From JALORV01 sp963712485 (GTDB lineage Bacteria; Pseudomonadota; Gammaproteobacteria; Burkholderiales; Burkholderiaceae_F), in contig CAVQID010000019.1 of assembly GCA_963712485.1 (NCBI GenBank), positions 248,001 through 312,000 on the forward strand: a DNA stretch of 64,000 nt, read 5' to 3'. Both the position numbers and the translations under genes were made by a program. This document shows positions 1-9,412 of the stretch, one piece after another. Every line of letters begins with the position of its first letter. Positions within the stretch are counted from its first letter, which is position 1. Below the pieces are notes generated by a model that saw only the letters and a program-made list of their open reading frames with translations, was not told the origin of the DNA and did not search any database.

Positions 1-1
1 C

Positions 2-1576
2 GCGGCGGACGCCTACGCACGCGTCACCGGTCGCCCGGGAGTCGCGGCCGTCACCGCGGGCCCCGGACTGACCAACACGATCACGGCCCTGAAGAACGCA
101 CAGCTGGCGCAGAGCCCGGTGGTGCTGATCGGCGGCGGAGCGCCGACGGCACTGCAGGGCCGCGGTGCGCTGCAGGACATCGATCAGCGCTCACTGATCG
201 CGCCGCACGTCAAGCAGGTCGCGCAGGTCAAGCGCGTGCGCGACCTGGGGCCGGCGATGAACGAGGCCCTGAGTGTCGCCGCGAGCGGCGTGCCGGGCCC
301 GGTGTTCGTCGAATGCCCGGTCGACCTGCTGTACGACGAGACGCTGATCCGGCAGTGGTACGCCGATGCCGCCGGCAAGGGCACGGCGCTCGGCGATCGG
401 CTGCTGCGCTGGTACCTGAACCGTCATGCGTCGCGCATGTTCGCGGGCGCGGAGGCGGGCGGCACGCCGGCCGTCATCCATGTCGAGGCACCGCGCGCAC
501 CCGAAGCATCGATCGCGCGCGCGGCGGAAGCTCTGGCCAGGGCCGAACGACCGTTGTTCGTCATCGGCAGCCAGGCGCTGCTGATGGCTGATCACGCACG
601 CGCGATCGCGGAGGCGGTCACCCAGCTCGGGATTCCGGTCTACCTGTCCGGCATGGCGCGCGGCCTGCTGGGCAGCAATCATCCGCTGCAGATGCGCCAT
701 GCGCGCCGCAATGCGCTGCGCGAATCGGACTGCGTGCTGCTGGCCGGCGTGCCATGCGACTTCCGCCTGGACTACGGCCGCCATGTGCGCCGCTCGGCCA
801 CGCTGATCGCGGCGAATCGCAGTGCGAAGGACGCGCGCATGAATCGCCGACCGACGATCGCGGCGATCGGCGATGCCGGCCTGACGCTGGAAGCGCTGGC
901 GCAGCGGCTCGGCGAGCGCGCGCAGCGCCCCGACTGGATTGCGCAGCTGCGTGCGCGCGACGAGACGCGCGAACGCGAGATCGATGCGCAGGCCGCGACC
1001 GCCGGCGAGCACGTGAATCCGATCGCATTCTTTCCGCGCGCTCGACCGGGTGGCCGGCCCCAACGCGGTCATGGTCGCCGACGGCGGCGATTTCGTGGCG
1101 ACGGCGTCCTACATCGTCCGCCCGCGCGGCCCGCTGACATGGCTGGACCCCGGCGCTTTCGGCACGCTGGGCGTCGGTGCCGGCTTTGCGCTCGGTGCGC
1201 AGGTCGCGCGGCCGCAGGACGAGGTCTGGCTGATCTGGGGCGATGGCGCCAGCGGTTACGGACTCGTGGAGTTCGACACGTTCGTGCGCCACGGTATTCC
1301 GGTCATTGCCGTGGTCGGCAACGACGCCAGCTGGGCGCAGATCGCGCGCGAACAGGTCAAGATGCTCAACGACGATGTCGGTACCGTGCTGGCGCGCAGC
1401 GACTACCACGCGGTGGTGCAGGGATTCGGCGCGGCTGGCCTGGTGATCAGAGAACGTTGGGCGAGGTCGAGCCGGTGCTGCAGCAGGCCCGCGAGATCGC
1501 GCGCAGCGGCAGACCGGTGCTGGTCAACGTCTGGCTCGACCGCACCGACTTCCGCGAGGGATCGATCTCGATGTGA
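2..1576 (+). CDS. TPP-dependent 2-hydroxyacyl-CoA lyase / acetolactate synthase-like enzyme (5' partial, two frameshifts)
   Basis: The gene enters from the left edge in frame 2, so its N-terminus is missing. The visible part has the PYR-domain end (AGPGLTN), the central domain and the TPP-binding PP domain (VADGGDFVAT, then GDGASGYGLVEFDT). Line-up from memory is closest to the ILVBL/HACL2 branch of acetolactate synthase-like proteins, including the segments WLDPGAFGTLGVGAGFALGA and RTDFREGSI, rather than to true IlvB. The reading frame shifts by one near 1034 (an extra c after ttt) and shifts back near 1445-1457, where one base is missing. Both sides of each break match the family, so one gene is present. 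The compensating pair suggests sequencing errors. Expected role is thiamine-dependent cleavage of 2-hydroxyacyl-CoA; the exact substrate is not decidable here. Confidence 0.85.
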   Translation, partial: AADAYARVTGRPGVAAVTAGPGLTNTITALKNAQLAQSPVVLIGGGAPTALQGRGALQDIDQRSLIAPHVKQVAQVKRVRDLGPAMNEALSVAASGVPGPVFVECPVDLLYDETLIRQWYADAAGKGTALGDRLLRWYLNRHASRMFAGAEAGGTPAVIHVEAPRAPEASIARAAEALARAERPLFVIGSQALLMADHARAIAEAVTQLGIPVYLSGMARGLLGSNHPLQMRHARRNALRESDCVLLAGVPCDFRLDYGRHVRRSATLIAANRSAKDARMNRRPTIAAIGDAGLTLEALAQRLGERAQRPDWIAQLRARDETREREIDAQAATAGEHVNPIAFFPRARPGGRPQRGHGRRRRRFRGDGVLHRPPARPADMAGPRRFRHAGRRCRLCARCAGRAAAGRGLADLGRWRQRLRTRGVRHVRAPRYSGHCRGRQRRQLGADRARTGQDAQRRCRYRAGAQRLPRGGAGIRRGWPGDQRTLGEVEPVLQQAREIARSGRPVLVNVWLDRTDFREGSISM

Positions 1577-1785
1577 ACCGCGCGCCGGCTCCGCGGCCGG
1601 ACTCGCGCCGTTACTGCCGACAGGTTGGCCACACCGACCTTAGGGGTTGGTATGAGAATTTCGCCGCAGGTCGCGCGGCAGCAATGGGTGGTGCCGCTAT
1701 CGGGCTCACGTGGATCCTGGCGTCCTCCAACTCACGAGCGAGGCGCTGCGGCACCCCGCTGAATCCCGGGCGAATGTTCATGAGC

Positions 1786-4125
1786 TCAACGATTCTCGAG
1801 CCGACTGTAGTCGAAGATGCCCGCTTCGACCGGTGCCCACGCGGCGTACGCATCGATCAGTTCATCGCTCGTGGCCCAGAAGCGCGGGTTGGTGCGGCGA
1901 ATCGCGTAGCGATCGGCGAGCTTGCGGTAGTCGTTTTCCGACGCCATTGATCCGACTGCATTCGCGAGCGCGGGCAGGTCCGCCGCCTTGACGCTGAAAA
2001 TCGCGTTCGGATAGGCGCCGAGGAAGCCCGGCACGACCGTCAGCGTGTTCTCCGCCGGCAGCAATTCCTCCTTGAACAGGTGCGCAACATTCTTGTGCGC
2101 GGTATTGCGCAGCACACTGAAGTACTGCGGCGAGGCCGTCGGCTGCTCGACGCGCAGGAACACGACCTCCGGCATCCACGCAAGGCTCGCGCCGCGCACG
2201 CTCGACAGCGCCTGCAGGTCGCGCCGCAGCGACGGGATCCGCCACCGATGAGAGTTCGAATCGCTTCGTCGCGACCGGCGCCACGCGCGCGCTCAGCATT
2301 TCGTACAGTTCGCGTTGTGGATCGCTGGTCCGATACGTGAGGCCGCTCGGTCGGTTGAAGTACGCGTCGCGACCGTAGACGTAGTCGAGCACGTCCTTGG
2401 GCGCGCCTCGATACCAGTATTCGGCCGTCGAGCGGCGAGCTTTCTCCGGCAGCAGCACGAGGAAGTTGAACTCGCCTTCCATGCGCAGGAAGTCCATGTA
2501 AAGCCGGCTGTTCAGCTGGTGGCCGGCGTTGCCGTAGACGTCGTAACCCGCCACCAGCAGGTAGTAGATCCGCTCGAACAGCGGATAGCCGATGACCCAC
2601 GCCGTCTTCGGCTGATCGCCGACCAGGCCCTTGACCACCGTCGCACTGTCGAAGTGACGGAACACGGTCAACGCTGCGTTTGGATTGCGGCCATCGCCGC
2701 TCCAGATCATCGAGAGATCGTCCTTGCGCCCCACGGCGTTGCGCTCGAGCCACTCGCTTTTCGCCCGCAGGTAGTTGGCTTCGAGCTTCGAGTATTCGAG
2801 CCACGGGATCAGCGCAAGCGAGGTGCTGCCCCATTCGGCGGGCAGGCGCAGGTTGCTGCGTTCGCGCGCGAGCAGTTCGGCGACCATGGCATCGTCGCCG
2901 GCATTCGGATCGACGAAGAACACCCAGAAGCGGTCTTCGATGACATCGAGCGCGATCTGGCCGCGGCACACCGGGCCCTTGATGAAGTTCATCACGAAGT
3001 ATTCGGCTTCATCGAGCATGAAGCGGTAGCGGCCGTCGAGCGGCAGGTCGTGAAACGCCGCGAACGGATTGGAGGAGATGTCGGCGTCATACGACGGCAG
3101 CGCGGTCACCGCGTACGCAGGATCGAGGAACCAGCCGACGGTACTTCGCCATGCGTGCCGCGCTGAGCTCATAAGGCATATGCGTCTTGGCGACGATCGT
3201 CTCGCGCTCGGGAACCAGCCGGTAGTAGACGCGCGCCACGCCGGGGTCGTCATAGGCCCGACGCGTTGCGATCGGCACCGCCGGCTTGCCCGGAGCAGAC
3301 GGCGGAACGGATCAGACGCAGCGGCCGACGCTGGGTGTCGCTCTCGAAATACAGCGTTCCGAGGTAGAGGTGCTCGTACAGGTAGCGGCTCATCAGCCGC
3401 TCCTTGTTCGATTCGCCGTTGAGAAAGGTCTCCCAGGTGCGAATCTGCTCCTGCACCGCAGGAGACAGCGGTAGATCGCCTTCGTAAGGTGCGCCTGCCG
3501 CAATCCAGCGCTGGATCGTCGCGAATTCGCGCTCGTCGAGCCCGGGCAGGCCGTACGGCATGCCGGCCAGCGGCTGATTGGCCGCGTAGTTCTCGTACTC
3601 TTCGACGCGCGGACAGGTCGCCTTGCGATCGAGCGAGAAGTCGAACGCCTTGGACAGGACCGGCGTGGTCGGTAGCGGGTGCTCGCGTTTCAGCTGCAGG
3701 CTGCGATAGAGCACGCTCGCCGCGAGATTGGTCTCGGGCGTGGCCGTGCGGTTGTTGAGCACCGGCGAGAAACCGCGCTCCCACCATTGCGAAGGCAGTT
3801 GTGCGTCGAGGAAGAGACGGGTGGTCGGCGCTTCGCGCAGACGCGCGGCGTCGTAGACGGCCGCCTTGCTCGTGCCGCGTGCGATGCCTTCCCACGCGGT
3901 GAGCTTGAGCTGGCACGGACCGTCGTAGCACGCGTGGCAGACCACGCAGCGCCGCTCGACAATCGGCTGCACGTCCTGCCGATACGACATGCCCGCCTCG
4001 GGCTTGGCCGCAACGTCGTAGCGCGTCGGATCGGGCTTGCCGTAGCGCTGATCGAATTCGTGCAGGGCAAGAGTTGCGCACCCGGTGACGCAAAGTGCGG
4101 CGATGGCGGCTGCAAACGGTCGCAT
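1786..4125 (-). CDS. cti: Fatty acid cis/trans isomerase, periplasmic c-type haem lipoprotein (frameshifted)
   Basis: Cti converts cis-unsaturated fatty acids of membrane phospholipids to trans isomers in the periplasm, a rapid response to solvents and heat. The start at 4125 is preceded by AGGGA and gives a lipoprotein-type signal (LCVTGC). A haem-binding CVVCH motif lies near residue 65, followed by CYDGPCQ, as in Pseudomonas Cti. Total length of about 780 codons fits the family. The frame breaks near 3270, near 3135 and near 2240, and family-like sequence continues in another frame each time (for example YDDPGVARVYYRLVPERE, then DLPLDGRYRFMLDEAEYF, then NTAHKNVAHLFKEE). The gene is convergent with the preceding lyase gene. 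It is either a true pseudogene or, more likely, affected by indel errors. Confidence 0.9.
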
Positions 4126-4485
4126 AAAGGTCCCTGGCGCTTTGTTGGGCATCTGTCGGCCAAGCGATGGTATCGCCGCTCCCGCGTCCGTTCGCGCAAA
4201 AGGTCAATGCAATCTTTGTCTATCGGCGCTTACAGTACTCTTGAACTCGGTGGCTCCGCAGATCACCGAAGTCAGACCACGGGGTAAGCGGCAGCTCCGC
4301 ACATGCCGCGACGCTGGTCAGTCCCGCATCAAACCAGACATCGTTCTTACGGGGTGCCAGTCAACCCCGGCCCACGACTCTTCAAACCGTGTGACCCCAG
4401 ATAGCGAGAGCTTGAATCCCTGCTGAGCCGCGCACACTGCAGACTTCACGCGCAACGCGTTCCGGTGAAACAAGCCGGCTACAAA

Positions 4486-4513
4486 GCGACAACCACGCGA
4501 CAACCACGCGACA
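4486..4513. repeat. Tandem 11-bp direct repeat, about 2.5 copies
   Basis: The unit gcgacaaccac occurs at 4486-4496 and 4497-4507, followed by a partial third copy (gcgac at 4508). It lies about 30 bases before the inverted repeat ahead of the small 4598 gene. Function unknown; it may be replication slippage or an array of binding sites. Confidence 0.7.
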
Positions 4514-4541
4514 TCCTTCCGATACGTTGCCCGCTCATTCT

Positions 4542-4579
4542 GTTCGCTTGAGAAAGTGGTTCTGTTCCCTCAAGCGAAC
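4542..4579. promoter_or_regulatory. Perfect 11-bp inverted repeat upstream of the 4598 gene
   Basis: Arms gttcgcttgag (4542-4552) and ctcaagcgaac (4569-4579) are exact reverse complements, separated by 16 bases. The right arm ends four bases before the strong ribosome-binding site (aggagagg, 4584-4591) of the next gene. It could be an operator or an RNA hairpin controlling access to that site. No T-run follows, so it is unlikely to be a terminator. Confidence 0.6.
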
Positions 4580-4597
4580 CGACTAGGAGAGGCAACC

Positions 4598-4843
4598 ATG
4601 ACAAACGAAGGCGTGACCGTGATGCTCGATGTGCGCGCAGACCCCAGCGACCAACTGCGCGCCAGGCTCGAGGGAGCACTTAAGGACCGCCCAGGGATCC
4701 GCTCCATGGACTTCAGCCCGCACGTGCGCCGGATCATGCGGGTGAGCTACGACAGTGACGCAATTGAGGCGGTCGAGATAGGGCGCGTGGTTCACGAGGC
4801 GCTCGGCGGTCAGGGGTCGAATACGCACATCGTCGGCCTCTGA
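4598..4843 (+). CDS. Small soluble protein, possibly HMA-like ferredoxin fold
   Basis: An 81-residue protein starting at ATG 4598, behind a strong aggagagg ribosome-binding site. The order of predicted elements (strand VTVMLDV, helix with DQLRARLEGAL, strand IRSMDFSP, strand RIMRVSYD, helix AVEIGRVVHEAL, final strand) resembles the beta-alpha-beta-beta-alpha-beta fold of heavy-metal-associated domains. It lacks the metal-binding CxxC, so metal transfer is not supported. It stands alone, with cti divergent upstream and an acetyltransferase convergent downstream. The inverted repeat just upstream suggests dedicated control. I do not recognise a specific family, and the fold call is inference from pattern only. 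Confidence 0.7.
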   Translation: MTNEGVTVMLDVRADPSDQLRARLEGALKDRPGIRSMDFSPHVRRIMRVSYDSDAIEAVEIGRVVHEALGGQGSNTHIVGL

Positions 4844-5000
4844 CTGCGTCCAATGCTAGGATCGGGCCGTCCGAAGTGCCGTCGGGCGGGATTCGCAAAC
4901 ATTAGCCTGAGATGCCCGCCCTCGCCGCTCGCGAATAGACCGGGCACGGCCAGAAGCGGCCGAGTGGCTTGGGTGGCTGATCATCCGACGGCGGACGTTT

Positions 5001-5585
5001 TCACCGCGTCATCGCATAGACCCGCATCGTCCTGCGAGTGCCGTCCGGATCGCAGCGTTCGCTCTTCAACGTGCCTTCATGTTCGAAGCCAAGCCTTTCG
5101 GCAACACGCCAGCTTCGTTCGTTCTCGTCGTCCGCTCCACACCAGACTCGCCGCGCTCCGAGGTGCTTGAAGGCGAACTCTGCAATGCCGCGCGCCGCCT
5201 CCGTTGCGAAGCCTTGGCCCTGGAAGCGCTTCCGGCACCACCAACCGATCTCGAAGACGCGCGTTTCCCAATTGAACCTGTGCAGGCCGCAGTTCAGAAC
5301 ATGCTCGCCGGTGTCGCGTCGGAATCCCAACATCGGGAAGTCAGCTCGCAGTAACCAGCTCGCGGCGCCGCGTCGCGCGAACTCCTCCGTCTTCTCGACG
5401 GGTTGGTCCTCCATAGCCCAGATCATCGAAGCTGGGAAACGACGAATATCCTCGAGCGTCTCGAGCAACGACTCGTTGACGACCACTCCGTCGCCAGGTC
5501 GCGGCGCCCGCATCAGCAGACGTTCGGTCTCGAAATGATCCGGAATGTCGAGCAGTACTGGGTTGAACGCAGCCTTGGCTTCCAT
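5001..5585 (-). CDS. GNAT-family N-acetyltransferase (RimJ/RimL type)
   Basis: A 194-residue GNAT acetyltransferase of the Acetyltransf_3 kind, predicted to acetylate an amino group using acetyl-CoA in the cytoplasm. Characteristic pieces are the N-terminal strand ETERLLMRAPRPGD, the IGWWCRKRFQGQGFATEA segment (acetyl-CoA pyrophosphate loop Q-G-x-G-F/Y-A-T-E) near residues 114-131, and the C-terminal ENERSWRVAERLGFEHEG typical of RimJ/RimL enzymes. The start at 5585 is the only ATG that keeps the first strand. It stands alone; the substrate cannot be told and could be a protein N-terminus, polyamine or antibiotic. Confidence 0.85.
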   Translation of the reverse strand: MEAKAAFNPVLLDIPDHFETERLLMRAPRPGDGVVVNESLLETLEDIRRFPASMIWAMEDQPVEKTEEFARRGAASWLLRADFPMLGFRRDTGEHVLNCGLHRFNWETRVFEIGWWCRKRFQGQGFATEAARGIAEFAFKHLGARRVWCGADDENERSWRVAERLGFEHEGTLKSERCDPDGTRRTMRVYAMTR

Positions 5586-5718
5586 GTTTGACTCGGTCGC
5601 GCGGACGAAGCAAGCTTCGCAGATCGAGTCGGTTCAGCCAAGCTCGGCCGCGCGCGGGCAATTGCTGTCATCGTGTCGTGAGGCCAGAATCGCCTAAGAC
5701 CGGAACGAACCACGCGGG

Positions 5719-6285
5719 TTGACCCTTCACACCGATCGAGGTCTCTTGGAGCCGGTTCCGGCGCTCGTCTACCTGCTAGGGGTCGTGCTGCAGATGCTGC
5801 CCCTGCTGGTGCTGACGTCCTTTGCACCGGCGATCCTTGCGGGCTGTTTTTTCTTTCTTACGTTCAAAGGCTCGACTTCGGCGGCGTTTGTCAATGGACT
5901 TCTCGGGTTCATGGCGGCGTTCGGAGTGATCGCCGTGACTATGGGCATGGGGGCCTATCACATTGGGTGGGGTGCCGCGCCGCGGACTGACACCGATGTT
6001 GTTCAGTTCGCGATGCTGTACTTCTGTGTTCACTCGGTGACGTTCTGGCTTGTTGGCGGCTGGATCGTCACATCGCTGTGGTCCGTATCGCGAGTTGGAG
6101 CGGCCCTGCTGGCGGCCGGAATGATCGCGGGGGAGCTAACGCTCTTACTGGCGGACGGGTTCGGACACGCCGCACTTCGGCCACGGACGGCCATCGTGCA
6201 TGTAATCGCCTACACCGGCCTATTGTTCGCAGTTGTGCGTTTGCGGACGAAACGACCGACGAAACATGCGTCTGAGGCAGTGTGA
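5719..6285 (+). CDS. Multi-pass membrane protein of unknown function
   Basis: About 188 residues with five or so hydrophobic stretches (ALVYLLGVVLQMLPLLVL, ILAGCFFFLTF, FMAAFGVIAVTMGMGAY, YFCVHSVTFWLVGGWIV, LLAAGMIAGELTLLL, VHVIAYTGLLFAVV), so an inner-membrane protein. The first available start is TTG 5719; a start slightly further in, such as TTG near 5746, would keep all membrane segments. No family is recognised. It lies between the acetyltransferase and a gene-poor stretch, with no sign of an operon. Confidence 0.55.
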   Translation: MTLHTDRGLLEPVPALVYLLGVVLQMLPLLVLTSFAPAILAGCFFFLTFKGSTSAAFVNGLLGFMAAFGVIAVTMGMGAYHIGWGAAPRTDTDVVQFAMLYFCVHSVTFWLVGGWIVTSLWSVSRVGAALLAAGMIAGELTLLLADGFGHAALRPRTAIVHVIAYTGLLFAVVRLRTKRPTKHASEAV

Positions 6286-7342
6286 ACTCTCGGGCCAACT
6301 GCGGACAGTCGCCAGCCGCCATCGGATTGGCCAACCGAGCGGTCGTCTAAGAACCGCGACCGGGGGAGGTCGTTGCGAAGCTGCTGCGGGAGTGCGACGC
6401 GGGTCTGGAAGAGTTCCAGAGCTCGTAAATGGAGAACCTGACGAACTTGTAACGAGGCTTCGTTAAGGTGCGATCTTCGCGCGACTGCGAAGCGAGGCCC
6501 AAATCCTCGCTCCGCAGTCAAGTCTACTAATGACGGACCCTAGGGTGGTCGCACTGGTGCGGCCCGTATAGGTCCAAGTGGGTTGGTGCGGGGCATGAGC
6601 GCGAGTCCTAGGGGTCCTCTCGGCAGATGTGTGGAATCTGCCTCTGAGTAGGGGACGTAGGACGCCCAACTGTCCGCAGGCAGCATCAACCTCAATGAGC
6701 CTGCCGCCATGCTCAGGACCCGCGCAAGACAACGGAAGAAAGCCGCATTCATAGCGCCTCCCTGGCCGACTTCAACTCTGCGCACGTGCGAGCCGCAGAC
6801 ATTGCCGACAGATGGAAGCTAAGCCAAAAAGTACGGAGAAGGGAAAGCATTCGACAAGCGGCAGGCACTTTGCGCAGGATGGTCAGCCGGCGCGATTCAT
6901 TGTCGAAAACTCTTACAAACCTGAGCTAACTGCCGCTTTGTCGTCACTCCCCACTGCCCCCATCCAATAGCCGCAGCCGAGTCTCGCGTCCCCGATCATG
7001 CGCCCCCGCTCGCTGACAGCTTGCGGCCAGTAGCTCGTCGTGACGAGGGGGCCCCTGACTCGCCCTAAAGCGGCCAGTCAGGCGTCACTCTGGGGATGGA
7101 CACCCTTTGGGTCGTTGTCCACACGAACCGTTGCTCGCCTACCGCGTCGGGATTGTCACGGCAAAGGGATCTCGGAGCGCCTGTTCTGCGTCCGTGAAGC
7201 GATAAGCCGCTGACCGCCGCGGCGCTGCGTAAGATCCTTAGAGAGGAGTTGCAGGCCGCTTGATCCACTGACTCTGGTCGGCCAGTTGCAGCCGGCACGA
7301 GGGGACCTCAGAATTATCCGAAACCGGACGGACGGAGGCGCA
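6286..7342. other. Gene-poor stretch of about 1 kb
   Basis: No convincing conserved gene is visible over this kilobase. Base composition is more even and less codon-periodic than in the flanking genes, suggesting decayed sequence. The only candidate is the small minus-strand frame at 6540-6752. Close to the right end, the leader and ribosome-binding site of the 7343 gene appear. Confidence 0.5.
6540..6752 (-). CDS. Possible small protein (70 residues), unconfirmed
   Basis: A minus-strand frame starting at ATG 6752 directly behind cagggaggcgct, a strong Shine-Dalgarno sequence. The N-terminus (MNAAFFRCLARVLSMAAGS) is basic-hydrophobic and could be a short signal or amphipathic helix; the rest is proline-rich and featureless. 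No family is recognised. The strong ribosome-binding site is the only support, and the frame may be non-coding. Confidence 0.25.
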   Translation of the reverse strand: MNAAFFRCLARVLSMAAGSLRLMLPADSWASYVPYSEADSTHLPRGPLGLALMPRTNPLGPIRAAPVRPP

Positions 7343-8011
7343 ATGGCTACGGTCCGTTATCTCGTGAAGGATGTTGAAGCCGCGCTGCTCTGCGCAGCTT
7401 CGCCGCTGTATGCGCAGGGCCGCGCGATCCTGTGGTCAGGGCGTCGCAGTGCGGCGGCGGCCCTCTGCATCGGCCTGCAGGCGGGCGCCGCATCCGCCGC
7501 CGATACGGTCGAGTTGAGCCGACTCGCAACTCGCTGCGCCGTGTGTCATTCTGCGGCGACGCAGGCCACCTCGCCGTTGCTCGAAGGCCAGCCGGAAGCG
7601 TATTTCATCGCGCAGATGCGCGCCTTCCGTGAGCGCAGGCGAACCAACCCGCCGATGGTCGCCTTCGCCAACGAGTTGAACGATCAGGATGTCTCCGCCC
7701 TCGCCAGCTACTACGCCGCGCGCGAGCCGGCTCAAGTCGATCCCCTTGCCGGCCCGGCGCAGATCGAGGCCGGTAGGTCGAAAGCGGACGCGCTGCGCTG
7801 CGCGCAATGCCATGGAGCGGCGCTGCAAGGTTCCAGGTCGGGTGCGGCACGGCTGGCCGGACAAAAGCCGCGGTACACGGCGTGGACGCTTCAGATGATG
7901 AGAACTGGAGCTCGCACGCACGACTCAGCCCGCGACCCGCTGCTGTCCGACCTGTCGAACGACGACATTGAGGAACTCGCCGCCTGGTTCGCATCGGTAC
8001 CTCCGCGCTGA
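7343..8011 (+). CDS. Dihaem cytochrome c (c4-like), exported, with an odd N-terminus
   Basis: A 222-residue periplasmic electron carrier with two haem-attachment motifs, CAVCH near residue 65 and CAQCH near 153, each starting a c-type domain with a distal Met candidate (NPPMVAFANELND; MMRTG). This two-domain layout resembles cytochrome c4. An Ala-rich segment ending GAASAAD looks like a signal peptidase site. The only good start is ATG 7343 behind ggaggcgca. The first 15 residues (MATVRYLVKDVEAAL) look like the start of a glyoxalase/VOC protein rather than a signal peptide, so the 5' end appears to have been replaced by a fragment of another gene. No other ATG, GTG or TTG lies between that segment and the signal-like stretch. 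Confidence 0.8.
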   Translation: MATVRYLVKDVEAALLCAASPLYAQGRAILWSGRRSAAAALCIGLQAGAASAADTVELSRLATRCAVCHSAATQATSPLLEGQPEAYFIAQMRAFRERRRTNPPMVAFANELNDQDVSALASYYAAREPAQVDPLAGPAQIEAGRSKADALRCAQCHGAALQGSRSGAARLAGQKPRYTAWTLQMMRTGARTHDSARDPLLSDLSNDDIEELAAWFASVPPR

Positions 8012-8167
8012 GAGGGCGCGCGCATCGCCCACTCGGACCTGATGCGGCCGTGTCCACTGAAACCTGGTAACTCCAAGCCCGGCTACAAGCAGCCGATCCA
8101 TTCGACACCCTGAGTGCCCCAAGAGCAGACACGCAGCAGGCGTGCGGCTCGGGATCAATGGCTCGCG

Positions 8168-9412
8168 TTAACTCGCAGGCTCTGCAATTTGCTTGGGTCG
8201 TAACCTGCCGTAGGTCGCCACGCGCCACATGTACTCCAAGGGTCCCCACCGGAAGCGGCGCAGCCACATGACACTCAGCGGGATCTGCACAAGGAAGAAG
8301 ATCCCGAACGCCAGAGCCAACTGCGCTGCCGGACCGACCTTGCCCCACCAACCCAGGCCCCAGCCGTAGAAGAGAGTCGTGCAGATCAGAGTCTGAATCA
8401 GGTAATTGGTGAGAGGCATCTTGCCGGCGGCGGCGATCGGTGCGAATCGTGCCTGCCACGCCGGCAACTGTGCCAGTCGCACGATCGTCAGCACATAGAA
8501 AAGCATCAGGCTCAGGCGGCTGAGTACGTAGGCAATGCTGCCGAGAACCTTCAGCGGCGAAGGGCCAGGTACCCGTTCGACCTGAAAGATGATCCCGAAC
8601 GCCAGTGCGCAGACCAGCCCGATCCCGAGCAATCGCCACTGCAGCCTTCGCACCCACGGCATCAGCTCAGCGATGCGCCGCTCGAAGTGGTGGCGACCGA
8701 TCAGCACGCCGATCAGCATCGTTGTGGCCATTTGCACGTAGAAGCCCAGGTTCCCCCACAACCCCCAGACGTTGTCGTAGTTGTAGGCGAACTCGCGCAT
8801 GTGCTCGCGGGCCGCATCGAGAAACGAGCCTTGTCCGTAGGCCAGGTTGTTTGAGGCCTCGAAGGCCTTGGCTTCCGCCACCAGGCGGGCCGTGATCTCA
8901 GGGGTCATGACCAGCAGCCGGGCGACTCCGGAAAACGCGGGATACAACAGCAGCAGGAAGATGAGACCGATAATCATCCGATCGCTCGCATGCCTCAGCA
9001 CAAGGAGCAACAGCAGGCCGAGCGCCGCATAGACATGCAGCACGTCGCCGGTCCAGAAGAACGCTGCGTGAGCCAGCCCCGCGGCCAGGAGAACGAGGAG
9101 TCGGCGCAGGTACAGCTGGGTCGCGTGTTCCGGGGCCAGTTCCTGCATGCGGGCGAACTGGATCGTGAAGCCGATGCCGAACAAGAGGCTGAACATGCTG
9201 TTGAACTTGCCGGAGAAAAGCATGTCGCGCACGACCTCGGCCACCCGATCGACCGGGGCGCTCCACAGATGCGAGCCGTCGGCCTCGACGAAGAACGAGT
9301 TGGCGAAGCCGGGCATGTTCATGATGAGGATGCCCAGCAGCGCAAATCCACGTACGACATCCAGCGTGAAGATGCGCTCAGTTGGAGACAGCGGGCCTTC
9401 GAGTGGGCGCAT
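8168..9412 (-). CDS. DUF418 / YeiB-family multi-pass membrane protein
   Basis: A 414-residue inner-membrane protein of the YeiB (DUF418) family. The N-terminus RIFTLDVVRGFALLGILIMN is the family hallmark, followed by about ten hydrophobic segments and the C-terminal PLTNYLIQT and GPLEYMWR motifs. The start at 9412 is backed by an ideal aaaggagg ribosome-binding site. The biochemical role of the family is unknown. The gene is convergent with the cytochrome c gene and stands alone. Confidence 0.9.
   Translation of the reverse strand: MRPLEGPLSPTERIFTLDVVRGFALLGILIMNMPGFANSFFVEADGSHLWSAPVDRVAEVVRDMLFSGKFNSMFSLLFGIGFTIQFARMQELAPEHATQLYLRRLLVLLAAGLAHAAFFWTGDVLHVYAALGLLLLLVLRHASDRMIIGLIFLLLLYPAFSGVARLLVMTPEITARLVAEAKAFEASNNLAYGQGSFLDAAREHMREFAYNYDNVWGLWGNLGFYVQMATTMLIGVLIGRHHFERRIAELMPWVRRLQWRLLGIGLVCALAFGIIFQVERVPGPSPLKVLGSIAYVLSRLSLMLFYVLTIVRLAQLPAWQARFAPIAAAGKMPLTNYLIQTLICTTLFYGWGLGWWGKVGPAAQLALAFGIFFLVQIPLSVMWLRRFRWGPLEYMWRVATYGRLRPKQIAEPAS

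Larger units (their letters stand above)
4126..4597. other. Intergenic region without a recognisable gene
   Basis: This 472-base gap separates the divergent cti gene and the small 4598 gene. I see no convincing reading frame. It holds a short tandem repeat (4486-4513) and a perfect inverted repeat (4542-4579), listed separately, and must contain both promoters, which I could not place confidently. Confidence 0.6.
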
